Shown piece after piece: positions 1 to 6,472 of a stretch of 7,611 nt of DNA (positions within the stretch are counted from its first letter, which is position 1; every line of letters starts with the position of its first letter). Position numbers and translations under genes: made by a program. The DNA is taken from NCBI GenBank assembly GCA_020347585.1, contig CP070733.1, positions 1,944,466-1,952,076 of the forward strand, written 5' to 3'. This DNA is from Pseudomonadota bacterium. Lineage in GTDB: Bacteria; Pseudomonadota; Gammaproteobacteria; CAMYNG01. The notes below the pieces were generated by a model. The model saw only the letters and a list, made by a program, of their open reading frames with translations. It ran no database searches and was not told the origin of the DNA.

Positions 1-260
1 AGAACGACGAGGTCGACATCGAGGCGCGGTACTTGCAGTCGCGCCACCGGCCAAGTGTCGGCCCACGGCCACGGCAAAATGCGCGGTTGCGAGGACACGG
101 CGCGCTGCGCAAGCGTGTGTTGCCAGGCAGAGTGCAACAGGTGCTGAGCAAGCACAGCCTTGGCGTAGATCCATGCGCCGTGTCCCAGTTGCCACGCGCC
201 GGGCAACGCCAGTGCACCTGCGAGCAGCCACCACACCAGATCGCGCCGCGGCCGTATCAT
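1..260 (-). CDS. Class GN sortase (proteobacterial dedicated sortase), N-terminal 86 residues, cut by window edge
   Basis: This is a transpeptidase expected to cleave the LPXTA-type signal of its single partner protein and transfer it to an acceptor at the periplasmic face of the inner membrane. The reverse strand reads from an ATG at 260 (starting MIRPRRDLVWWLL) through the left edge without a stop. A basic N-terminus is followed by one hydrophobic segment at about residues 8-22, then an AWQLGHGAWIYAKA stretch and a PWPWADTWPVARLQVPRL stretch at about residues 63-80. These are hallmarks I recognise from the proteobacterial sortase family (TIGR03784, class GN). The catalytic His, Cys and Arg lie beyond the edge, so activity cannot be judged. 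The ATG shares ATGA with the stop of the upstream target gene, so the start is set by translational coupling. A single N-terminal membrane anchor fits the family. Family identity is strong from the N-terminal motifs plus the adjacent target gene. Confidence 0.9.
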   Translation of the reverse strand, partial: MIRPRRDLVWWLLAGALALPGAWQLGHGAWIYAKAVLAQHLLHSAWQHTLAQRAVSSQPRILPWPWADTWPVARLQVPRLDVDLVV

Positions 261-2404
261 GTCTGCGCCCTTGTGCGCGCCACCAGCAGCGCTACCAGTG
301 CCAGCAGCAACAGCAGCGCACCGCGCAGCAGATGTTGTTCTGCTACCGTCGCGGTCTGCGGCAGTGCACCGAAAATCTTCTGGTAACTGGCACCGCGCGG
401 CAGATCCCCGGGTACCGCGTGGCGCTTGAGTTTGGCGTGCTGCGGACGCGCCAGCGTTTTGTCGATGGCTACCAGGCTGGTGTACTTGCTCACCAGGTGA
501 TGACGCAGCGCCACGGCAACCACCCCTGCCCGCACCACCGCTTCATCGGCACCTTCATACTTGCTGTCCATGAGCGCGGCAATTTTGGCACGTGCCCATA
601 GCGCACCGATGCCAGCACCGCCGTGCCCGCCATCAAGTGACAGGCGCGCCGACCAGGGCTGACCGCCGCGTGCCCCGCTGATCTGCAACACACCGCTGCC
701 ACCGCGGGCGCGCGCAGCGATTAGCAGCGGTTCGCCCAGATAGAGATCCGGGATACGCCGTGGCCAGTAATCCAGAGTGATACCATCGGGCGCGTACACC
801 TGAACATTGGCCAACACGGGGGACTCGAGTTTGGCGAACAGCGCGCGCATCTTATCCTGTACCTCGTTGACGTCACCGATATAGGTGAATGTACCGCGGC
901 CGAACTGTGCCGCGCGGCGCATGAAGTGGCTGTTGGGTGCAGCACCGATACCGACCGTGAACAGGCGACTGTCGCCAAGGCGTTTTTCGATCATGCCGAA
1001 CAACTGCGCCTCGTTGCCCACTGCACCATCGGTGAGAAACAGTACCTGGCGTATCCGTTCAAGCCCGCTGCCCCCGTCAAGCGCTGCCTCGAGCGCTGGC
1101 TCCATGTTGGTGCCACCGCCGGCGCTAAGTCCCTCAACATAGCGCCTTGCCAGCTGCAGGTTTTTTGCAGTGGCGGGACGTGCACTTTCGAACAACAGGT
1201 CAGTGGCGGAGTTAAAGGCGATCACATTGAAGCTGTCGCGCGGACGCAGGCGCTGCAGCGCCAGCACCAGCGCGCGCCTCGCCTGCGCAAGCGACGGGCC
1301 GTGCATGGAGCCCGAGGTGTCGATGATGTAGATCACTTCACGGGCCAGCGGTTGGCCGCCGGCCACGCCCTGCGCCGGTGGCAGCACCATTACGAGGTGA
1401 TACGTGGCATCGCCGAGCGGTTCGCTGAACAGCGCGGCACGTGGCGCATGCCCCTGCTGCGGCGCCCACATCAGCTCAAAATCACGATCCGCGGCAACGC
1501 GCTCATGTTCCAGGGCCACGGTGACGCGGCCCGCACCGTGCATGCGCGTGGTGATATGATGATGGGCGCTTTGCAGATCCGCCAACGGAAAACCGACGTC
1601 CAGTTCAACGCGTAATGTGACCGAATTGGCGGGCCCTTCGCCGATAAGCACCGGCGGTGTAATGCGCGAGGCGTCGGGAACTTGCGCGGTGTCGAATGCC
1701 CAACCGCTACCCGTCGCCTGAGCCATACCATCGGGCGTCTGCAGAGTGTCGCCGGGAATGTAACGCGGCGTGATCGCCATGGGGAAACGTAACCGGAAAA
1801 CACCTGCGTCATAGCGCAGCGTCTGCTGGTATTCAATCTCGACGACAACAGCATCGCCCGGCGCAATATTGGCAACTGAGTTGGTAAACAGGTTTGGCCG
1901 TTCCTGTTCGATCAGCGCCGCCTTTTTGCCGGCACGCCGCGCCTGTTCATAGTTGCGTTTCGCCGTCGCTCGTTCCTGGATAACACCCTCAATGACACGC
2001 TCTCCGATACGCATGCGCATATGATCGACGGCCGCATTCTCCGGCAACGGAAACACGTATACGCCCTCTGCCCACTCGCCGCTGTCGTTGCGGAACCGCT
2101 GGCTGACCGTAGCACGCGCGATCATGCCGCTGACGCGCATGTCGACATCGGTCTCGAGCCGCAGCGCCTGGTGATAAACGCCCGGCGTGCGTGTCTTCCA
2201 CAACAGGCTGCCCTGGCGTACGTCCGCAAGGCGCACCGTCGCATCCTCGTGATCGTCCTCCCCCGCCAAAGCCTCGGCGCTCATTGCCAGCAGCATCGCG
2301 AACAGCAACAGTGCAGCGCATATTTCCCAGACCAGTTCGCGTGCATCGTTACGCCGGTGTCTGTCACACTGGTCCCCATAAATGTCTGCATACATCAATC
2401 GCAC
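257..2404 (-). CDS. Dedicated sortase target protein: VIT + VWA domains with C-terminal LPQTA sorting signal
   Basis: This is the predicted sole substrate of the neighbouring sortase (TIGR03788-type 'marine proteobacterial sortase target protein'), 715 residues from the GTG chosen here. A signal peptide with a long charged n-region has its hydrophobic core at about residues 28-41 and a likely cleavage after ALA at 45-47. A VIT domain spans about 75-205, with the typical RPNLFTNSVANIAPG stretch. A VWA domain starts near 355 and has an intact metal site: D362, S364 and S366 of DTSGS, T432 in GGGTN and D459 in LTDG. The C-terminus is a textbook sorting signal: LPQTA at 681-685, a hydrophobic helix at about 692-709 and a basic tail (RTR). 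The GTG start lies 6 bases after AGGAGGG; an ATG three codons later (2395) is less well spaced, and an ATG at 2494 gives a basic extension that would bury the signal peptide. The protein is exported and probably surface- or wall-linked. Its ligand is unknown; VWA metal sites commonly bind proteins. Confidence 0.93.
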   Translation of the reverse strand: MRLMYADIYGDQCDRHRRNDARELVWEICAALLLFAMLLAMSAEALAGEDDHEDATVRLADVRQGSLLWKTRTPGVYHQALRLETDVDMRVSGMIARATVSQRFRNDSGEWAEGVYVFPLPENAAVDHMRMRIGERVIEGVIQERATAKRNYEQARRAGKKAALIEQERPNLFTNSVANIAPGDAVVVEIEYQQTLRYDAGVFRLRFPMAITPRYIPGDTLQTPDGMAQATGSGWAFDTAQVPDASRITPPVLIGEGPANSVTLRVELDVGFPLADLQSAHHHITTRMHGAGRVTVALEHERVAADRDFELMWAPQQGHAPRAALFSEPLGDATYHLVMVLPPAQGVAGGQPLAREVIYIIDTSGSMHGPSLAQARRALVLALQRLRPRDSFNVIAFNSATDLLFESARPATAKNLQLARRYVEGLSAGGGTNMEPALEAALDGGSGLERIRQVLFLTDGAVGNEAQLFGMIEKRLGDSRLFTVGIGAAPNSHFMRRAAQFGRGTFTYIGDVNEVQDKMRALFAKLESPVLANVQVYAPDGITLDYWPRRIPDLYLGEPLLIAARARGGSGVLQISGARGGQPWSARLSLDGGHGGAGIGALWARAKIAALMDSKYEGADEAVVRAGVVAVALRHHLVSKYTSLVAIDKTLARPQHAKLKRHAVPGDLPRGASYQKIFGALPQTATVAEQHLLRGALLLLLALVALLVARTRAQT

Positions 2405-2649
2405 CCTGAGCCCTCCTGTATTGCCGCGTATGTTCCAGCGTGCCGTCCCTGGCAGCGGCCGCTTCCGTGCACGCGCCGGAATTCGTCGTGTCACGGGCCT
2501 TAGTAAAGCGCGCCAATCTGCAACGGCAGGTTCAAATCGTGGCGCCTTTGCGTTTAAAAAATGACGAAATATGGCAATTGACCCGCGTCGCGGTTCCGCG
2601 CGCAGCTTGTGTGCTAGGGTATCGGGGAACAGGCGATCACGAGGTAACG
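2405..2649. promoter_or_regulatory. Divergent intergenic region between the target/sortase operon and pdsR-pdsS
   Basis: These 245 bases hold no convincing gene and must contain the start signals for two divergent transcripts. An AT-rich patch at about 2553-2579 stands out in a GC-rich surround. Only weak sigma70-like boxes are visible: on the plus strand TTGCGT (2548) with TATGGC (2570) at 16-base spacing, and on the minus strand TTGCCA (2577-2572) with TAAACG (2555-2550) at 16-base spacing. TTGACC at 2578 has no -10 partner at a usable distance. A short inverted repeat CGCGG-TT-CCGCG sits at 2589-2600. As the only shared control region it is the natural binding place for PdsR. The region is certain from gene layout; individual boxes are guesses. 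Confidence 0.6.
2411..2417 (-). promoter_or_regulatory. Ribosome binding site of the sortase target gene (decides a GTG start)
   Basis: On the minus strand AGGAGGG lies at 2417-2411, followed by six bases and then GTG at 2404. This is the strongest Shine-Dalgarno match near any candidate start of this gene. The next in-frame ATG (2395) is 15 bases away, which is long. The choice between GTG 2404 and ATG 2395 changes the protein by only three residues. Confidence 0.65.
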
Positions 2650-3342
2650 ATGGCCAGACGAATTGCGATCGTCGAGGACGAACCGGCGATTCGCGCCAAC
2701 TACACCGATGCGCTTCGCACCCAGGGCTATCAGGTCGAAGGCTATTCCGGCCGCGCCGAGGCGGCGGCTGCGTTCGCCCGCCGTCTTCCAGACCTGGTGC
2801 TGCTGGACATTGGGCTGGCGGACGACGTGGAGGGCGGGTTTGAGCTGTGCAGGACCCTGCGTGCCATATCCTCCACGCTTCCGATCCTGTTTCTTACTGC
2901 ACGGGACAGTGACCTGGACGCCATCTCGGGCCTGCGACTGGGCGCCGATGACTATCTCACCAAAGATATCAGCCTGGCGCACCTGTGCGCGCGCATTGCC
3001 GCGTTCTTTCGCCGCATCGATGCACAACAAAACGCCGGCGAGCTGACCCAACCTCTGGAGCGCGGCGATCTGTGCATTGACCTCGATCGCCTTGTGGTCA
3101 GTTGGCAGGGCCGGCCGCTAGAACTCACCTTAACCGAGTTCTGGCTGGTGCACAGTCTCGCCGTGCATCCGGGACATGTAAGAAACCGCGAGCAGCTGAT
3201 GCGCGATGCCAAGATCGTGGTGGACGATGCCACCATCACCTCACACATCAAGCGTATTCGTCGCAAGTTCGAGACCGTCGATGTCGGTTTCGACTGCATC
3301 GATACCGTGTACGGCATGGGCTATCGATGGATCGAACGCTGA
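2650..3342 (+). CDS. pdsR: OmpR/PhoB-family response regulator of the dedicated sortase system
   Basis: This is a DNA-binding response regulator of 230 residues, the partner of the overlapping kinase. The receiver domain covers about residues 3-120, with acidic pocket E9/D10, phospho-acceptor D53 (LVLLD), T83 and K105 (DDYLTK). A winged-helix Trans_reg_C domain covers about 130-230, with LTLTEFWLV, the recognition-helix region TITSHIKRIRRKF and the closing YGMGYRWIER hairpin. The loop after D53 reads IGLADDVEGGF, longer than the usual LPDMDG-type turn. The start is the ATG at 2650 with GAGGT at 2641-2645; the frame stays open upstream to an ATG at 2440, but that extension lies before the conserved receiver start and looks non-coding. 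Both the fold and the sortase-locus context fit TIGR03787. It probably controls the divergent target/sortase operon (inference). The symbol follows the family name. Confidence 0.92.
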   Translation: MARRIAIVEDEPAIRANYTDALRTQGYQVEGYSGRAEAAAAFARRLPDLVLLDIGLADDVEGGFELCRTLRAISSTLPILFLTARDSDLDAISGLRLGADDYLTKDISLAHLCARIAAFFRRIDAQQNAGELTQPLERGDLCIDLDRLVVSWQGRPLELTLTEFWLVHSLAVHPGHVRNREQLMRDAKIVVDDATITSHIKRIRRKFETVDVGFDCIDTVYGMGYRWIER

Positions 3343-5495
3343 GGCGGCGTGCCGCCACCAAACGATTTGGCCTCAGCATTCGCACCCGCCTGGTGCTGGT
3401 ATCCGCCGCACTGCTAGTCGTACCCTGGATCGGCTACCAGTATATCCAGGCTATGGAGTCCTATCTGCGCAGCAACCAGGAGGCCCAGCTGCTGTCGCGC
3501 GCACAGGTGGTGGCAGCGCTGCTGCGCGAGAAGACTGATATCTTCGCGCTGGGCGCCTCGGGTAGAGCGCGTACGCGGCGCCACCTTTACGTGCGGCCGC
3601 TGGACACGGCCATTCAGCTTGACGGTTATGCCGAGGACTGGGAGCCATTCCGGCAGCGCTTCGAGGACTACAGCCGCGACCATGTACTGTTCGCGGCAGA
3701 TGACTATCGACCAGCGTCGCTGTCGTTTCGTCACCAGCTCGGCACACGCGGCAACTATTTATATGCGATCTTCATGGTGCGCGATGAATCGGTGGTGTAC
3801 CGCGCCCCGCGCGGACTGCGACTCGATAAGAGCGACCATCTGAAGATTTCGATGACCGATGCGCAGGGTCAACTGGTGCGCTACCAGCTTGCCACCATTG
3901 CGCCCGGCTGGGTCAACGCCCACCGCATGCCGACCGACGGCGGTGCAGTGCCGCTCGCCGCGGAGGTGCGTATCAAGGGCGAGTGGCAGGAAACTGCTGC
4001 AGGTTACAACGTCGAGATTCGCATACCGCTGTCATTGCTCGGCGACAAACTGGCGTTCGCCGTCGGCGACGTGGACGATCCCGGAGCCCGCTCTCTGCGC
4101 CACGTGGTCGGTACCGCCGCTGTCGACAACACGGAGAATCTGGCCACCATTGTGGTGCCCTCACCGCAGGCGGAGCATCTGCTGCAACAGCTAGAGCGCC
4201 CGCATACCCGGGTATGGGTGATCGACAGCAGCTACCGAGTCATTGCTCAGGCCGGTGACTTGCGCGCCACGGACACTGACACCGGTGATACACAGGGGCG
4301 CAATGTTCCGGCCGGACTGCTGCGACTGTTCTACGAGGCCGTACTGCCGCGCCCCAACGGCGCGTTCCACGATTCGCTATCGTCCGCCTCACGGCTCGAA
4401 GGCGAGGAGTTCGCGCTCGCGCTGCGAGGCGAAGCAGCAACACGCTGGCGCAAGACCAGCGACCCAGAACTCAACGTGTTAACCGCCACCTACCCGGTAC
4501 GCAGCGGCGATACGGTGCTCGGCGCGGTAGCCATCGAAGAAACCAACAGCAGCATACTCATCCTGCAAAACCGTGCCATTGAAACGCTAATCAACATCAG
4601 CCTGCCAGCGTTTTTTCTCGCCGCGGCCGCCCTGCTGGTTTTCGCGACCCGCCTGTCGCTGCGCGTGCGGCGCTTGCGCGACGATGCCGAAAACGCCATC
4701 GCCGCAGATGGCCGCGTGCGTGCAGCGATCGCACCCGATCGGGCAAACGACGAACTGAGTGATCTGCGCCGTAGCTTTGCGCAGATGCTGGCGCGGCTCG
4801 CCCAGTACAACAGCTACCTCGAGACCATGGCCGGCAAATTGGCCCATGAACTGCGCACCCCGATTGCCGTGGTGCGCTCTTCGCTCGATAACCTCGAAAC
4901 CAACGGCGCTCAGGGCGATGGCAGGGTCTTCATTACGCGTGCGCAGGAAGGGATAGAGCGCCTCAACGATATCCTCACGCGCATGAGCGAGGCCACGCGC
5001 CTTGAGCAGACGCTGCAACACGAGACGCCGCTGCGCTTCGATGTTGGCGAGGTGGTCGCCGGTTGCCTGTCGGGTTACCGGCTGGCGCATGATAAACAGC
5101 AGTTCGAGTTGCACACCGCTGCGCCGGATGCAACAAGCCTCGATGTGCTCGGCAGCCCGGAACTTATCGCACAAATGCTCGACAAGCTGATTGCCAACGC
5201 AGTGGACTTCGCCGATCCAGGCACCCCGGTGATCGTGCGGCTGCAGCGCAGCAACGGCAGTGTTTGTCTTAGTGTAGTCAACCAGGGCCCACCGCTACCC
5301 GAGACGATGCGGCAGGAGCTGTTTGATTCGATGGTCTCGGTGCGCAGTTCAGAGTCTGGCCAGCCACACCTTGGCCTCGGCCTGTACATTGTGCGGTTGA
5401 TTGCCGACTTCCATGGCGGCAACGTCAAGGCAGAGAACCGCGCCGACACGCGGGGCGTTGTGTTTCACGTTACGCTGCCGCTCGCCGGCACCTAG
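3327..5495 (+). CDS. pdsS: Membrane sensor histidine kinase of the dedicated sortase system, with CBM9-like periplasmic domain
   Basis: This is the sensor kinase (722 residues) that should phosphorylate the overlapping response regulator. Domain order: a basic N-terminus; TM1 about 19-37; a periplasmic part about 40-420; TM2 about 421-445; a HAMP-like linker to about 495; the HisKA H-box AHELRTP at 506-512 with H507; and an ATPase domain with N-box N624 (LIANAVDFA), NQGPP at 652-656 and GLGL around G683/G685. The periplasmic part begins with a CBM9/DOMON-like fold, about 90-278: LDGYAEDW at 98-105, a YLYAIFMVRD strand and a GYNVEIRIPLSLLG segment. A second sensor-like region (RVWVIDSSYRVIAQAG onward) covers about 292-415. 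The ATG at 3327 overlaps pdsR by 16 bases; an open frame before it is only the shadow of pdsR. It matches the TIGR03785 family in layout and context. The ligand is unknown; a sugar polymer is suggested only by the fold. Confidence 0.9.
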   Translation: MDRTLRRRAATKRFGLSIRTRLVLVSAALLVVPWIGYQYIQAMESYLRSNQEAQLLSRAQVVAALLREKTDIFALGASGRARTRRHLYVRPLDTAIQLDGYAEDWEPFRQRFEDYSRDHVLFAADDYRPASLSFRHQLGTRGNYLYAIFMVRDESVVYRAPRGLRLDKSDHLKISMTDAQGQLVRYQLATIAPGWVNAHRMPTDGGAVPLAAEVRIKGEWQETAAGYNVEIRIPLSLLGDKLAFAVGDVDDPGARSLRHVVGTAAVDNTENLATIVVPSPQAEHLLQQLERPHTRVWVIDSSYRVIAQAGDLRATDTDTGDTQGRNVPAGLLRLFYEAVLPRPNGAFHDSLSSASRLEGEEFALALRGEAATRWRKTSDPELNVLTATYPVRSGDTVLGAVAIEETNSSILILQNRAIETLINISLPAFFLAAAALLVFATRLSLRVRRLRDDAENAIAADGRVRAAIAPDRANDELSDLRRSFAQMLARLAQYNSYLETMAGKLAHELRTPIAVVRSSLDNLETNGAQGDGRVFITRAQEGIERLNDILTRMSEATRLEQTLQHETPLRFDVGEVVAGCLSGYRLAHDKQQFELHTAAPDATSLDVLGSPELIAQMLDKLIANAVDFADPGTPVIVRLQRSNGSVCLSVVNQGPPLPETMRQELFDSMVSVRSSESGQPHLGLGLYIVRLIADFHGGNVKAENRADTRGVVFHVTLPLAGT

Positions 5496-5590
5496 GCGCC
5501 GCCTCAATTCGCCACGATCCGCCAGCGATCATCAGCATTCCTTCCCTCCCGTTGCCATGTTCGCGCGCTTGAATAGCCGTGACACAGCTT

Positions 5591-5615
5591 GCACCTGCAG
5601 TGCTCCCGCAGGTGC
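5591..5615 (+). repeat. Perfect 8-base inverted repeat in the pdsO leader
   Basis: GCACCTGC at 5591-5598 and GCAGGTGC at 5608-5615 are exact reverse complements around a 9-base loop. The repeat ends 31 bases before the pdsO start and just before its ribosome binding site. There is no T-run after it, so it is not a typical terminator. It may be an RNA hairpin in the pdsO leader or an operator; its role cannot be settled from sequence. Confidence 0.5.
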
Positions 5616-5633
5616 CGAGTATCAGACAACTAT

Positions 5634-5640
5634 AAAGGAG
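5634..5640 (+). promoter_or_regulatory. Ribosome binding site of pdsO
   Basis: AAAGGAG at 5634-5640 lies six bases before the ATG at 5647. This strong site supports 5647 over the ATG at 5401, where the open frame runs inside the kinase gene. Confidence 0.75.
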
Positions 5641-5646
5641 ACAGAC

Positions 5647-6315
5647 ATGAATGCGCGAATTGTTACCAAAGGCCTTGCTGCACTTGCCATCGCCACCGCC
5701 ATCCCGGTCGCGATGCTTTCAGGCTGCGCGGATTCCGCGCCCAAACGTCCTGCCACGGCCGCTGCGGGGTCGCTGGCCGGCGCATCCAGCACCGAAAACG
5801 AAGCACCCGCAGCGCCAATTGCCGCGGAGCAAGACAGCGACGTTGCCGCAATCATCGACTTCGCAAAACAGACTGAACCGGAGGACGGCAGCGACACTGT
5901 GCAATTCAACCAAACGGTGTCTGGCGGTGAACCCGGCAATACGCTCGCGGCCTCCGACGCCGGCGTTCAGCCAGATCTGCAAGCAGTGTACTTCGGCTTC
6001 GACGCGAGCGACATCGACCCGGCGTTGCACGATGAACTGCGCCGCCACGCCGAGTACCTCGCTGCCCACCCCGAACTGACGCTACACCTCGACGGTCATA
6101 CCGACAGCCGCGGTTCGGCGACGTACAACAAGGCACTGAGCCAGCGACGCGCGCAAGCGGTAGCAGATCTGCTGCATACACTCGGCGCGTCGCAATCGCA
6201 ACTGGTGGTCAGCGCCCACGGTGCCGGCCAGCCGCGCGATCTTGGCAGCAACTGGCGCGAGAACCGCCGGGTCGAACTTCAGTACCGCGATGGCGCGCTG
6301 GCTCGCGGCGACTGA
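5647..6315 (+). CDS. pdsO: OmpA-family lipoprotein of the dedicated sortase system
   Basis: This is a 222-residue secreted lipoprotein with a C-terminal OmpA-type peptidoglycan-binding domain. Residues 1-27 are a lipoprotein signal with lipobox LSGC (C27). The residue after the cysteine is Ala, which favours outer-membrane sorting. A low-complexity Ala/Pro/Glu/Ser-rich linker follows at about 30-110. The OmpA domain covers about 113-217: VYFGFD at 114-119, DGHTDSRG at 149-156 and LSQRRAQAV from 164. D153 and R168 sit 15 residues apart, the same spacing as the diaminopimelate-binding Asp and Arg of E. coli OmpA (D271/R286). This indicates cell-wall binding. It lies 151 bases after pdsS and is followed by a terminator, so it may be read from the pdsR-pdsS transcript or from its own promoter. 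It fits the PdsO family (TIGR03789), whose function is unknown; a general Pal-like lipoprotein is the alternative, but the neighbours favour PdsO. Confidence 0.87.
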   Translation: MNARIVTKGLAALAIATAIPVAMLSGCADSAPKRPATAAAGSLAGASSTENEAPAAPIAAEQDSDVAAIIDFAKQTEPEDGSDTVQFNQTVSGGEPGNTLAASDAGVQPDLQAVYFGFDASDIDPALHDELRRHAEYLAAHPELTLHLDGHTDSRGSATYNKALSQRRAQAVADLLHTLGASQSQLVVSAHGAGQPRDLGSNWRENRRVELQYRDGALARGD

Positions 6316-6336
6316 CCCGTCCCTCCACCTTGCTCC

Positions 6337-6372
6337 GCCCGCCTGGCCCTTGTCGGCCGGGCGGCCTTTTTT
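6337..6372 (+). terminator. Rho-independent terminator after pdsO
   Basis: A GC-rich stem pairs 6337-6348 with 6355-6366 around a six-base loop (CTTGTC), with one mismatch and one G-U pair, and is followed directly by six T (6367-6372). It lies 21 bases after the pdsO stop and marks the end of the pds plus-strand unit. Confidence 0.9.
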
Positions 6373-6402
6373 GTGGCGAGTGGCTCGGGCTTGCGGGTAG
6401 GC

Positions 6403-6418
6403 TAAACTGTTCGCGAAC
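6403..6418 (+). promoter_or_regulatory. Possible -10 box with adjoining 10-base palindrome upstream of the SIMPL gene
   Basis: TAAACT at 6403-6408 resembles a -10 box and is followed at once by the perfect palindrome GTTCGCGAAC (6409-6418), where a transcript would begin and a repressor could bind. No -35 box is seen at 16-18 bases, so this is a weak candidate. A promoter is needed somewhere here because the terminator at 6337-6372 separates this gene from pdsO. Confidence 0.3.
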
Positions 6419-6472
6419 GCGCCCACCATTGATGGCGCAGTATGCAACCGTAATGCAACCGGAGCCAAACGC

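Noticed and set aside
926..1615. Long plus-strand open frame of 229 codons opposite the target gene
   Set aside because: Antisense shadow of the VWA/VIT coding sequence in GC-rich DNA; no recognisable domain in its translation.
2589..2600. CGCGG-TT-CCGCG inverted repeat as the PdsR operator
   Set aside because: OmpR-type regulators usually bind direct repeats, and short CG-only inverted repeats are expected by chance in this DNA; not supported as a site.
2578..2620. TTGACC ... TAGGGT as a pdsR promoter
   Set aside because: The spacing is 31 bases, far too long for a sigma70 promoter.
2440..2649. Upstream extension of the response regulator frame
   Set aside because: The receiver domain starts exactly at the ATG at 2650, and the extension covers the divergent control region and overlaps the opposite gene's leader.
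3102..3326. Upstream open extension of the sensor kinase frame
   Set aside because: It lies wholly inside pdsR in another frame and its translation has no kinase-like features; ATG 3327 precedes a normal basic N-terminus and TM1.
5280..5294. NQGPP in place of the usual DxGxG box in the kinase ATPase domain, suggesting an inactive kinase
   Set aside because: Asn in this position is seen in many active kinases, and the H-box, N-box and GLGL motif are intact.
5401..5646. Upstream extension of the PdsO frame
   Set aside because: It overlaps the end of pdsS and would bury the lipoprotein signal; a strong ribosome site supports 5647.
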